Below, in pieces: positions 36,495 to 46,878 of a DNA stretch of 64,000 bases. The stretch's first letter is position 1. Every line of letters starts with the position of its first letter. This DNA is from Isoetes taiwanensis (Eukaryota; Streptophyta; Lycopodiopsida; Isoetales; Isoetaceae). The stretch lies in the NCBI GenBank assembly GCA_021234155.1, contig JAJEKV010000080.1, positions 1,100,182 through 1,164,181 of the forward strand, in the 5' to 3' direction. The position numbers and the translations under genes are program-made. The notes beneath the pieces are model-generated. The model was given only the letters and a program-made list of their open reading frames with translations. It had not been told where the DNA came from and searched no databases.

Positions 36495-37530
36495 GTGACA
36501 AAACATGGCGAAACGCAAATTAACTGAAGGAACCTTTAGAAAAGGCCTTGGACTGTGGTAGAAACCTTTGGAACTATGGCATAATCCCATGGGAAAATTA
36601 TAGTTTATGTACGGGGTTAAAGTACCATAAGTTTAAATTCATCCCTTTTAGGTCATGTAAGTTATTAGAGCTTATTTATTGCACTATCCTTATTGTTTTT
36701 TTTGGATCATTGGATCCAAGCACAGTTCCATGAATATGCCAAATGAAGGGCTGTGGAATTTCCACATCAGACCTACGTATTAGTTTGCGCACCCCATACG
36801 GCCATTATACATACATACATACATAGTATACTTCAATCTATACACATAAAAAATGCACGAACACCATTGCATTCATAAAACAGAGAGAAGACCACTGCAA
36901 CAAAGAGCACTGCAACAAAGAGCACAAAGAGCACTGCAATAGCCGAAAACCCTGAAAACAGTCTCTGGTGTTGCATGATGAGCAAGCAGCCGAAAACCCT
37001 GAAAACCATGAAAGCAGTCTCTGGTGTTGCATGATGAGCAAGCAGCCGAATCTCTGCTGCTGTCGAATCTGAAGAAAGATGACGCATTGAAGCCGAATCT
37101 GCTGATGATGAAGAAAGACGAACAGCCGAATCTTCGCCTAATCTCTGCCTTCTGTCTACGCCCTAATCCCTGCCTTCTGTGAATGAGCCGAAATCGAAAC
37201 AGAACTAAATCGAAACAAAACTAGAACAGAGCCCTGCACCTCCATCGCACTGTCTCTGTCTCCGTCCAAAAATGCACTGCGAAGCCGCAGATCAAATATA
37301 GAAAAACATATGCATGTAAGAAATGTCTAATTTGAGACCATGGACACAATCCACAAAAGAAACAGAAACCCCCCCTTTCTCGCGAAACCATTGCCAAAAT
37401 CTTACTCTCAGATAATTTGGCAACCTTATAGGTCAACCCCTTAGGTTAAGATACTCCATGGTGGCGTACCTTTATTGGGTGACGTGTCAGCTTATTTATA
37501 CATATACCATATAAATACATGGAACGTCAC
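36495..37530 (-). repeat. Candidate second LTR end
   Basis: The right boundary reads tggaacgtcaca followed by ttcaccccctcttag; on the minus strand this is a purine-rich tract then TGTGACGTTCC, the same arrangement as the outer element. Reading into the tract gives NAEDNIIF, stop, EGVNVT, parallel to SEDEHHF, stop, GGENVA at 29125. The left boundary tgtgacaaaac at 36495 is a guess. No second copy was found, so it may be a solo or truncated LTR of a related element. Confidence 0.4.
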
Positions 37531-38949
37531 ATTCACCCCCTCTTAGAAAATAATGTTGTCCTCAGCATTGGGGTTAGTTAAACAAATGACGGTTAATCGA
37601 AAACTGCAATAGAAGGAAGTATCCTTAAACCTTCTTATGATAAGTATGTTAAATGCACCTTGGTGCTTAAACTCTTCTATGCAGATCCATACATGGGCAA
37701 GTCACGTACTGCTTACTGGCCTGCACATGTGAATACATCAGCATGTACAAGTCCAACATAGAGTTGGCCCCTGCCCATTTGGGAAGTAGGTGGTACAGCC
37801 ACATCATAAGAACTACAAAGGTTACATTTCAGCTAAGTTAGAGCAGAGCTCTAGCATTGTGGGATGAGGATATATGTTTGTTATGCACATAACATGTACA
37901 CATACGATAAACATGCTGGAGAGGTAATCTAGGTGGTGACACTAGGAGAGAAAGACGAGCGTATCCTAAAGTTACTGATGAAGGATCTGGAGATACGTTT
38001 GAAATGTGCAAAGGACCTTAATCCGTTGCATGCTAGGGTATGCGGTGGTAGTTGGCACTTGAAGTAAATGTCAACGGCCAATAGAATAAAGCTTAAGGTA
38101 GTGGGGTTGAGTAGTACAATAGTACAATTCCAGGATAAGTAGCGAATAGCAGTTGCCTGCTAAATGTCCGAACGTGTCTTGCATAGACACCTAAGATGAG
38201 CTTTCCCATATGATCCATACCTGGATCAGGCAGAGGTGACGCCATGGGTTACATGGAGGTATAAGTTAGGATATATATATATAGGACTCGAACATGGATA
38301 CAAGTCCGTGTTGTCTCAACATAGATAATTGTAGAAAGGCTCACAAAGTACAAGGCAAGCACCTTGATGACTCTAGGTAATTCACGATTTATCTGAAAGG
38401 CTCACCCGCTCTTAGGCCATGACTATGGCTTAAATCACGGATGTCAAGTCATTTGGAATACCGAGCGATGAGTATGACATCATGACGAGAGAAATGTAAT
38501 GAGTAACATTTCGGGATGTAGGATAATGTTGGATTATAACCTCCAATGATAGGTAGGTTTACAACATAAGGATAGATAGATAGATAGTATAATAGCGGCT
38601 TAGAAGCCACAAGGCGGTTAAATAAATGTAAAAGGAGTAATTGGATTGGTGACTCTACTAAATATTGATCACAACTAAAGGATGATTTGTATACGATGTG
38701 GCAGACGTAAGGGCCAGAATACTGAAAATCGGCCATAGTCGTAGAAAACATGTTGACGAAATAAAGGACCCTGATGCATGATATTTAGCAATCTGGATAG
38801 AAAGGTTATTACCTAACATGAAGGGTGGTCATTGCTAATATACAAAGGTAGACTTGCGGCTTGAAAGGCAGCAAGAGCTGAAAAAACTCCTTAAAGATTT
38901 GATGCATGGCTTAGGGAAGAAGACTTCCATGTCCTAAGACAACATGGTG
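37531..38949. other. LTR element interior, no recognisable coding
   Basis: Purine-rich plus strand with no supported frame. A short GATA microsatellite lies at about 38571-38588. Confidence 0.4.
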
Positions 38950-38954
38950 AATTG

Positions 38955-39170
38955 AATTGACCAAGGATATTTTTAATAAATAGATAGATAGGTAGATAGC
39001 ATTTATATGTCATGCCACATTGGCAGCGTCCATGAGGACATATGACGGACCCCCAGAGACTTGAACACAAGATCTCGGAATAGAGGAGGCCTATCTTGAG
39101 GGGTCTTTGGGTGGTACTGTCCTTTGGGATATTCACATAACCTGTTGGAATATGTAAGTTCATTTGTGGA
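38955..39170 (-). mobile_element. Putative tRNA-derived SINE
   Basis: On the minus strand a B-box-like gtgttcaagtctc (39056-39068) is followed by a 3' part (ccgtcatatgtcc, ggacgctgccaa, gtggcatgac) and a (TATC)n tail. That 3' part matches the end of the ORF1-only LINE-like element at 16504-16541 before its (TTTATC)n tail. A SINE sharing its 3' end with a partner LINE is the classical arrangement. The A box is not clear. Confidence 0.5.
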
Positions 39171-40052
39171 ACTTAACGCCATTTGGGCACTAAAGGAATG
39201 GTTGGAAATACTTTGCCCCAACCATATCTAGATACCCTAGAAGGAGGTGAGTAATCAACAATGGTTGGGTGGCATTGGATTGTACGGGAGAACAGCTCTA
39301 AAAGAGGGTAGACTGCTGTCACTTTGACAGGCGTGTGGTACAGATAATTAATGACATCCATATAGATGGTGAAGTTTGGCACAAAGTGTTGACAATATTG
39401 TGGGGGTTCTAACAATCACTCACTACGTATTACAGAGTTTGTACCGTGGTCTGGGAAAATGGTCCATAAAAAGAACACGACCATTGGGAAGAAGTAGTGA
39501 GGAGTGGTAGGATGAAAGCTACCCATGGTCTAGAGGGGTGCTGCATGGCAGTCCCTAGTTGGTTGGGCGAAAAGAAATCCTTTCTCTAGGAAATGAGACG
39601 AGTCAAGGTTTAGACACTAGAGAGAGATAACGTTAATTATAAATATGTCTATAAAACATTACTTATATAACGTCGAATAAGGTCTAATATAAAGCATATG
39701 AATGTAGTATGGATTGAATCATGGCAAGGGCCGAAGAAACTGTGTTATCAAGGCATCTACCAAAGGACAATAATAATTAAAGTTATGGATCGAGGAACGC
39801 CGATAACTGGACATTATTATCGTCGCCTAAAGAATATCCAAGGATATAACACATGCTGCTATTCTAGAGAGTTGCCCTGTCGTTAATTAAATTCCGGAAT
39901 TAGTCCCACCAAGTGAGTTGATGTTATCATAACAAGTTGGCCGGACTTGCTAGATTACGTCGTGTCATTTGGTCGGTTTATTCCTAGGGGATACTAGCTT
40001 TATATATGGTTAACAGTTATCCGGTTGACTATGGCAGAGAAAGGTCAACTCC
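39171..40052. other. LTR element interior, no recognisable coding
   Basis: No supported frame. Confidence 0.4.
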
Positions 40053-40187
40053 CGTGGCCATGGCAAGAGTGCTTACTCCGGCGGCTATGGCGAGAGAGCT
40101 TGCTCCGGCGGCTATGGCGAGAGAGCTTGCTCCGGCGGCTATGGCGAGAGAGCTTGCTCCGGCGGCTATGGAGAGAGAGCTTGCCCT
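40053..40187 (+). repeat. 27-bp minisatellite, about five units
   Basis: The unit ggcggctatggcgagagagc plus ttgctcc recurs with a strict 27-base period (starts at 40080, 40107, 40134, 40161). Because 27 is divisible by 3 it stays open in several frames (for example ARELAPAAM repeated), which explains the overlapping open frames here. No real protein is claimed. Confidence 0.88.
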
Positions 40188-40264
40188 GGCGGAGTTGCTG
40201 CCTCCACTTCGTGGGTTTACCAAAGGCACGGCTCTAATTTTAAGATATAGATGCATTATAAATA

Positions 40265-40515
40265 TTGGAAAAAGGGTTATATCCCTTCAAGAAAGAAGTT
40301 GGCTTATTGGTGAAGGTGTTGGTTTGGGTGCAGAAGGTCAGGGGTTCAAGACCCCATAGTGCCTTTTTATATAAAAGTTGCTATGCAGAGAAATAGAGTA
40401 CTATATGTGTATAAGAAATGTGTGAAACACCTATGTTGCCTTCAAGAGAGAGTTTGGTGTGGTGGTAGGCACCTAGGCTTGGAGTTGGGAGGTCATGGGT
40501 TCAAATCTGGATTGC
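40265..40515 (+). repeat. Two tRNA-like (A/B-box) units
   Basis: Two successive segments each hold a possible A box and a B box: ggttcaagacc at 40343-40353, and tggtgtggtggtaggc near 40455 followed by ggttcaaatc at 40498-40507. They look like heads of tRNA-derived SINEs rather than tRNA genes, because no full cloverleaf with an acceptor stem is visible. Confidence 0.45.
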
Positions 40516-40969
40516 GGCGCCAAAATAATATGTACATAAAAAAAAATACGAAAATTTTTATACGGCAAAAATACGTTTTATACGGTCGGGCAAGGCCGAC
40601 AAAGATTATAATGTTTCTCTCACCGTCGTGAGTCGATCAAAAGCAAGCGGCGCCTCCCGAGTTGACTTCGGGCCCCTCCTTGACCATTTTTCGCCAAATA
40701 ACTAACGATCGTTCTAGGGTATTTGGGGTACGCCCGATCCAATGGAGCCATTTTTGCCTTCATCCCAGCTACCTACAAAAACTTATAGCCCCTCCAAACT
40801 TGGGTCCTCCAGTCGCCCTAACTTCTTTAAACCTACAATTTCTTACTTTAACCTAACACAAAGCCAAACATCAAAGAACTAACAATCACACTAACTTAGC
40901 CTCCTACCTAGCCGAATTAACTACGAAGTTAGAGTTCCGTTGCGGCTATGATTCCTGGTCAACCGTAAT

Positions 40970-40984
40970 CATGGCTCGATACCA
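40970..40984 (-). promoter_or_regulatory. Primer-binding site of the LTR element
   Basis: On the minus strand TGGTATCGAGCCATG resembles the initiator tRNA-Met primer site (TGGTATCAGAGC type) and lies two bases from the LTR edge. It fixes element orientation as minus. Confidence 0.65.
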
Positions 40985-40985
40985 T

Positions 40986-42547
40986 CAGGACGCTCCTCAT
41001 ATATATATCGACACCCACCCGTATACATACGGGGACTTTCCTCCCATGGCAACCAACTTGCCATGAGCGGGGCTCCTCCGCTATTTCGGGCCATCTATGA
41101 AATGATGCCCGAAAGAAGGACACGAAAAGGGTCATTCGCCCACGCCTTCAATGGGACTCCTACGTCCGCGGAAGCATGAATACAAGGGTTAGCACACGGC
41201 ATAAATTATATATAAATAACCACCACGAAGGGTGGCGATCCATCCAAATACCAACGGCATAGAATATGCATCTAACCTAAGAAAACACCCAAACCCCAGG
41301 TTCTACCCCGGCTCAGACTCCAGTGAGGATCGACTGACGGCTGGGCCTCAAGAGATCAGCAGACCGAGTCTTGGCATGGCGCTAGGCGGCATAGAACATC
41401 GGCTAGGGTTGTCCACTCCATCCGCCCCTCACATTGCACACTTTGCAGATGGGTCAATTCATGCTATGGCTTTGCTATAGCCTTCCTGAGACGCAGGTTC
41501 TAGGGATCACCCTTTTGAGCCTACTCTGTGTTCATGGCGCCTTGGTCCGATGAGGCGGCAGGTCGGGAAGCGTCCCCTTCCGTAATCATCTGGGTTCCAT
41601 GGGTGAGCTAGAGAATAACGTGCCGCATCGGCGACCCCCCCATCCGTGCAGGCTTACTCACCCTAAATCTACTCAAAGTGCAAGGTGCTCCATACGGATC
41701 ACACCTCTACACCCGTGGAGTGTCGGACCCATACCCGCCCTCGTGGACCGGCTATCGCCCTAGCCCAATTGTAGGAGTCTCGGGGAGCCTTGTATGCTCA
41801 TGCAAGACCCCACCCCTCATGTCACCACTTGTGTTCCTTGTGCGGTGCTAAGCCGACCATAGCATCTAGGACCCCGGGTTCTTGTGCACTGAGCCGCAAC
41901 AACTAATGGGAATAATCTGGGGCTCTATCCGGGATACATACTACAATACATGGGCTCGAGAGGTCTCTACCCCCGTAATCCCCATCTCCTGTGAGTGCTA
42001 ACTAAGCAAAGAACTACTAAACCATCAACCAAAGCACGTACAGAGACTAGAGATAAAGAATACTCACCATATCAATCAAGGGTTAGCCTAACAAGTAAAC
42101 CACAAAGAAAACAGAGAGAGAACACACCACAGAGAGGCGCTATGCTATAAATCGACATAGTAACCTACTGACTAACCGTCAAATCGGTCTTGGGCTGCTC
42201 CATCTCGACTAACTGAAGGGCGCCTGACTGCTGCTCCTCCTCCTCCATCCCCAATTGCTCCCAATTCGAATTGGGGCACAAAAGCCCTAATTTGGGTGTC
42301 CAAAATGGAAACCATGCCTTGCCCAATCGATTTGGGCCAAGTGGCATCCCCTTGTTGGTGCTAATTAACTAATTTAGCTTAATTAGGGTAATTAGGCTAT
42401 ATACTTTATAATTATCCACAATGGATTTATTAACATAGCTAAATAAAACCATTGTGGTCGACGCCCACTTAGCCAATTACCCCCTTATGTCCTAGTGACG
42501 TGTCCCGGCGTGCATACGTATACCGTATGAATGCCTGGAACGTCACA
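40986..42547 (-). repeat. LTR (5' LTR of the minus-strand element)
   Basis: 1562 bp, partner of 27583-29124. Its first bases (plus-strand left) are diverged from TGTGACG; its right end keeps CGTCACA before the TSD. Confidence 0.88.
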
Positions 42548-42552
42548 GGAAA
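42548..42552. repeat. TSD of the LTR retrotransposon, right
   Basis: ggaaa, matching 27578-27582. Confidence 0.8.
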
Positions 42553-43137
42553 GGATAAAAATTTTCTCCTATAAGTAAAGAATATATTGGGGGTTATATT
42601 AACTTCCAAAAATCAACCCCATCTGACCCTCTGCCTCAAGCCTACCCTACTGCTAGTTTTGTTTTTTTTCAGTGTTTTTGGCCATCCGTCGTTAGGGATA
42701 ATGTGCCGCAAGAGGCACGTTTGCCTACAGTAAGAGCTTGACAAACTCATGGAGCAAGCGTGTCCAATCCAGATGAAATTGCTTTTTTCGGCACATTTTC
42801 CAATCTAAAGTTAAGGGAAGACAAAATTCATGTCACTTAGCATTAACCACAAATTCAAGAAAATATTGCCCGTCTGTTTAACACCACAAAGAAGACAAGA
42901 ATATTACATGTTTTAATCTGGGCATGTAAACAAAGGAAATGGAAATTTCCTCCCCCATAATGTTACAAATGCGCATGTCATACATCCTATATAGATGCAT
43001 CCTGTGAGACATTAAAAGAAGTTGATTCTGGTAGTAATAAAATTGCTTGAAGAAAGTTTACCATCTGCTTATTCTTACAATTTCTGCCCTTTTTTTTCTT
43101 AAGGATAAAGAATTTTCATTTATAAGTGGGTGAAAGC
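42553..43137. other. No gene recognised
   Basis: Flanking DNA of the LTR element without a supported frame. Confidence 0.4.
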
Positions 43138-43447
43138 ATGCTACGGTGTACCACTTTTGGAACCCTCAAAAGTACCTACACTGGGTACTTTTAAATTTGG
43201 TACTTTCATAGTTTTCTTTCCACTAAAATCAATAAAAATAATTTGAATAAGGTCAATAACATGTCAATCTATAGTATCAATGGATAACCATACCATTAGA
43301 AACTAAAACGAATCAATCAACTCTCAAACTTATTGTTTATTGAGACATTTGTGCAAGTTTCTAGTACCCAGTACTGGGTACTTTTCTGGGTAGTTTTGCA
43401 CTCCCTAAAAAGTAATTTATATGGTACACCCTAGCATGCTTTCACCC
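43138..43447. mobile_element. MITE, 310 bp with 26-bp terminal inverted repeats
   Basis: The ends gggtgaaagcatgctacggt (plus gtacca) and its inverted match pair over 26 bases with one mismatch. The interior carries several inverted gtaccc/gggtac motifs. aagt flanks both ends (43134-43137, 43448-43451) and may be the TSD. No coding capacity; the superfamily is not assigned. Confidence 0.8.
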
Positions 43448-43451
43448 AAGT

Positions 43452-44618
43452 AGACTTTTACAAAGCCCTATAGCACACAACACCCTCGTGAACAAGTTTA
43501 AAAAAGAGGGGTAGCTACGAAGCCCTTTTTCCTTACAATGAGAATAAATTCAAGGAAGAAGTTATTGAACAATGAAATAATAATGATATAGGACAACAAT
43601 CTTGGACTAGTGCATCCTTATGATCTTAAGGCACTATGAGAGGTGACAGCTCCATGAACCATATATACCTAGGACCATATGTTTCGACGTCCCAACATCC
43701 TTTTTAAGGCGAAGGGCTTAAGATGGGCATTTTGCCAGATACAGGGCTTCTCGTTTCATATGAGACTTCATAATCATATCCAACTTGCGAGCCTCACAAA
43801 GGGAACAACTGCAACACGCCATTGAAGTAATCTGTTATAGACATTATAAAGACCCGTTGTTCATTCAAGGACACTTGGGAACAGAAGAATGCCCTGTAAT
43901 GCCTTCTAGTTGCATTATCTAGACTAACTGCAACCTAATTAGATACTATCATTATCAGTTGCGTGAATGAAACAAGGACACATAGAGATATGACGTAGGT
44001 CAGAGACCTTTCTCAAAAGATCACCATACCAGTGAAAACCTTCTAGGGCTCTTTGCTATTGCAGTTTAAACTCATGGTTCATTATAGTATGGGCCACAAG
44101 AAGTGGCTTTGAAAGACAAGACTTGGTTAGATCTGGGCTTGTTATTAATTTGATCCAATTGTGGTCAGAATTTTGATGCAAGATATTGCCTCGTAGATGA
44201 TGCCTGGACTTGATAAGAGCAAATTCTTTTAAATGCTTGGTCCTTGTCTGAAAGTCTTTCAAGTATTCATCTCCTTTCCTCGCTCTGCATCTCAAGTACA
44301 GAGGAGAAATGATAGCCTTTGTACGGATCACCTAAATGAAATTGAGCAAGGCCAACTGAATGAAACTTAGTCTCATGTTCTATAAAAAAATGTGCATGAT
44401 GGAAAAGATGAAATTACACCTATAGAAATTACACACTATAGAAATGAGTCGGGACACTAGCATCTGTAAGAAAGAACGAAAAGACCTCTAACGACTTGCT
44501 ACTGCTTTAAACAACACTACCAATGCAATGCTTGGTTGATCTATCAAAGAGAATATACAAAAAATAGATACGAGTTTGCATATTACTTTGACTGGTGGTC
44601 CATATAGCTAGCCAAAAA
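43452..44618. other. No gene recognised
   Basis: No supported feature. Confidence 0.4.
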
Positions 44619-45302
44619 ATATGCAACTGTATGGCATGATAGATCTATGACCTCTTAGCAGTACTTCTAACAATACCTTGCTCTAAATTGTCATCTTCTG
44701 CAAAAAAATTAGAAGGATACATGACCCATATAGTGTGTGCTATCAACAGGCTAATTGATTGGCTATGTTTCTGCAGAAAGGAACAAGTGAAGGGGAAAAT
44801 GCATCGTCTTCTTATCTCGTTAAACTTAGCATTCTTTAAGATACAAATTAGAAGGCTTGGGATATTGCACAAAAGGATACTGTACAGAGCAGTTACCTTT
44901 AAGAATAGCTACAAGAAACAAACCAATTAACATGCTCAATTTCTGAATGGATACAAAAGAATATGCAACTGTATGGCGTGAGAGATTTACGACCTCTTAG
45001 CAGTACTTCTGACATTCCTTGCTCTAAGTTGTCATCTTCTGCAAAAAATCAAAAGGATACATGACTCATATAGTGTGTGCTATCAACAGGCTAATTGATT
45101 GTCTATGTTTCTGCAGACAGGAATAAGCAAAGGGAAAAATGCATCGTCTTCTTGTCTTGTTAAACTTGGCATTCTTCAAGATACAAACTAGAAGCCTCGG
45201 GATATTGCACAAAAGGATACTGTACAAAGTAGTTACCTTTAAGAATAGCTGCAAGAAACAAACCAATTAACATGCTCGATTTCTTAATGGATATCACATC
45301 GT
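44619..45302. repeat. Tandem duplication, about 342 bp x 2
   Basis: Two units starting atatgcaactgtatgg at 44619 and 44961 match through their length with scattered changes. Open frames on both strands are duplicated with it but show no domain. Confidence 0.85.
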
Positions 45303-45485
45303 CTGGAAATAAATGGAAATGAAGAAAGCTCACCTTAAGTTCAAACTATTCGTGCATATCATCTTCATATCCTTCACTGCACTAACTGTATACATGGAGC
45401 AGCATTCTCTGGATCTAGCTCTATACTTGTTTTGTAACACGCTTGGCTCTGTCAATATCATGATGAATTTAACAAGCAGCCCACA

Positions 45486-46110
45486 TCACAGCATTAGGAG
45501 GGAATGCATATCACATACCCACCCCTCTGCATCATTTAGATACCCTGTTCTTGCAAGTAGGTTAATCATGCAACTACAATGCTCCAAAACTGGTCTAATT
45601 CCGTGGTCATTTCTCATAACCTGGAAATAATAATGACCATCATCAACCAACGCTGCATGGCTGCAAGCTGACAAAATATTGTGAGCATAAGCTGCAATCA
45701 TGGCATTCCTTGTGACGAGATTTCATTTGGGCATCTCATCAAACTTCTTATGTGCTTTGTTCAGATGACCACAATTGCCATACATGTTCATAACGGTTGT
45801 GTCCACAACCATCAAAATCAGATCTATTCAGAGTGAAATAGACACTGATGATGATGCCCTCTGTTAGGGCAGCAAGATTCGCACAGGCATCCAAGGCGTT
45901 AACACAATTAGTAACCTTGTCTGGAAGCATAACTTTCTGTTACATTTGTTGAAAGAGCTCAACAACTTCTATGGCTTTGTGATGCTGAATATACTACAAT
46001 CATTGAGGTCCACAATACTACATGTTGAAATGGATTATATCAAAGACCTGTGCCTCTAATAGACTGCCACTCTTACTGTCCATACTGACTATAGAGAAAT
46101 TACCACAGCA
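45486..46110 (-). pseudogene. PPR protein pseudogene, second
   Basis: Minus-strand reading in shifting frames gives GSLLEAQVFDIIHFNM, WTSMIVVYSAS, LFQQM, stop, QKVMLPDKVTNCVNAL, DACANLAALTEG, then NILSACSHAALVDDGHYYFQ, VMRNDHGIRPVLEHCSCMIN and LLARTGYLNDAEGWV. These are the last repeats of a plant PLS-class PPR protein. Frameshifts and stops make it non-coding. It is a different paralogue from the remnant at 3268. Confidence 0.75.
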
Positions 46111-46878
46111 ACATCATATTCATTTTCGTTACCTATAAAATTCGCAATAATAATGAACCTTGCCAAACTTTCTTACAGTATTGTAGAGACTTTCTTCAGT
46201 TTGGTACTCAAAAATGGCATAATACATGAGCAAAGCTTCACTACCACCAGGGGCATGGAGTTGCTTAGTATTTAAGAGGTCTATGGCCTGATCATTTGGA
46301 GCTAGGAGAGTGAGCTTACACCCTACATTTACAAGCCTTGCTAAATTCCAAGCAAAAGATGTAGATTCACTACAAGCTCAGCCATGCTGGTGCCAGACCT
46401 GGAGCCCCCGCAAAGTAAGATGTTGCAAGGTTTGATTAAAAATGGTCTATTGAGGTCCAAATCAATCTGATCTGCTGAAACCATAGGATCAAACTCTGAA
46501 GCTCCTTCAGGAAAACATTGACTTAACAATGCCACCATTCTTAGATACTGCACAAGATGCTTGCACAGACCTGGGAATAAGTAGAACGTTGATTCCATGA
46601 ACTATACCAAGGGCATCGACATCAATAGTTCTCACAAAAAATCAGCTGTCCTATACTGGACTCACGCTAGTCTTTAGTGACAATAAGTCAGAAAATATCA
46701 TAATTTCTAACTAAGATAAACTGGTAAAATAGAAAATGCGAATCAAGCAACCATATTCTCTGAGCAGTTTAAACAGTGTTCCAAAGACTCCAACCGACAT
46801 GGTTCTCATTCAATGCAAACTACGACTAATGAAGAAACCAAATGAAATAAACCAAAAAATATCTACAAGCTCTAGTAC
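46111..46878. other. Unresolved, possible decayed gene ends
   Basis: The minus strand near 46640-46560 reads RTIDVDALGIVHGINVLLIP, faintly like the end of a fasciclin (FAS1) domain, but too short to call. The 3' exons of the CPBP gene should lie here and were not recognised. Confidence 0.25.

Larger units (their letters stand above)
27583..42547 (-). mobile_element. LTR retrotransposon, 15 kb, minus-oriented, with nested insertions
   Basis: Two direct repeats of about 1.55 kb (27583-29124 and 40986-42547) start TGTGACG (left copy) and end CGTCACA/CGCCACA, flanked by a 5-bp TSD. Orientation is minus: the primer site lies inside the right LTR (40970-40984) and the polypurine tract beside the left LTR (29125-29139). 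The minus strand ending at the tract reads SSEDEHHF then a stop and GGENVA, like the tail of Ty3/gypsy polyproteins, so I favour Ty3/gypsy. I recognise no gag, RT or integrase domain in the interior. It is either non-autonomous or coding-dead, and is split by a LINE at 32341-36440. Confidence 0.88.

Noticed and set aside
40006-40359. Repeat-rich protein with ARELAPAAM units
   Set aside because: The 27-bp minisatellite keeps three or more frames open on both strands, with no flanking coding signal.
40265-40515. Functional tRNA genes
   Set aside because: B boxes are present, but no complete cloverleaf with acceptor stem and anticodon arm could be drawn.
46560-46640. Fasciclin (FAS1) domain gene
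   Set aside because: Only about 20 residues look like the end of a FAS1 domain, with no supporting upstream motif.
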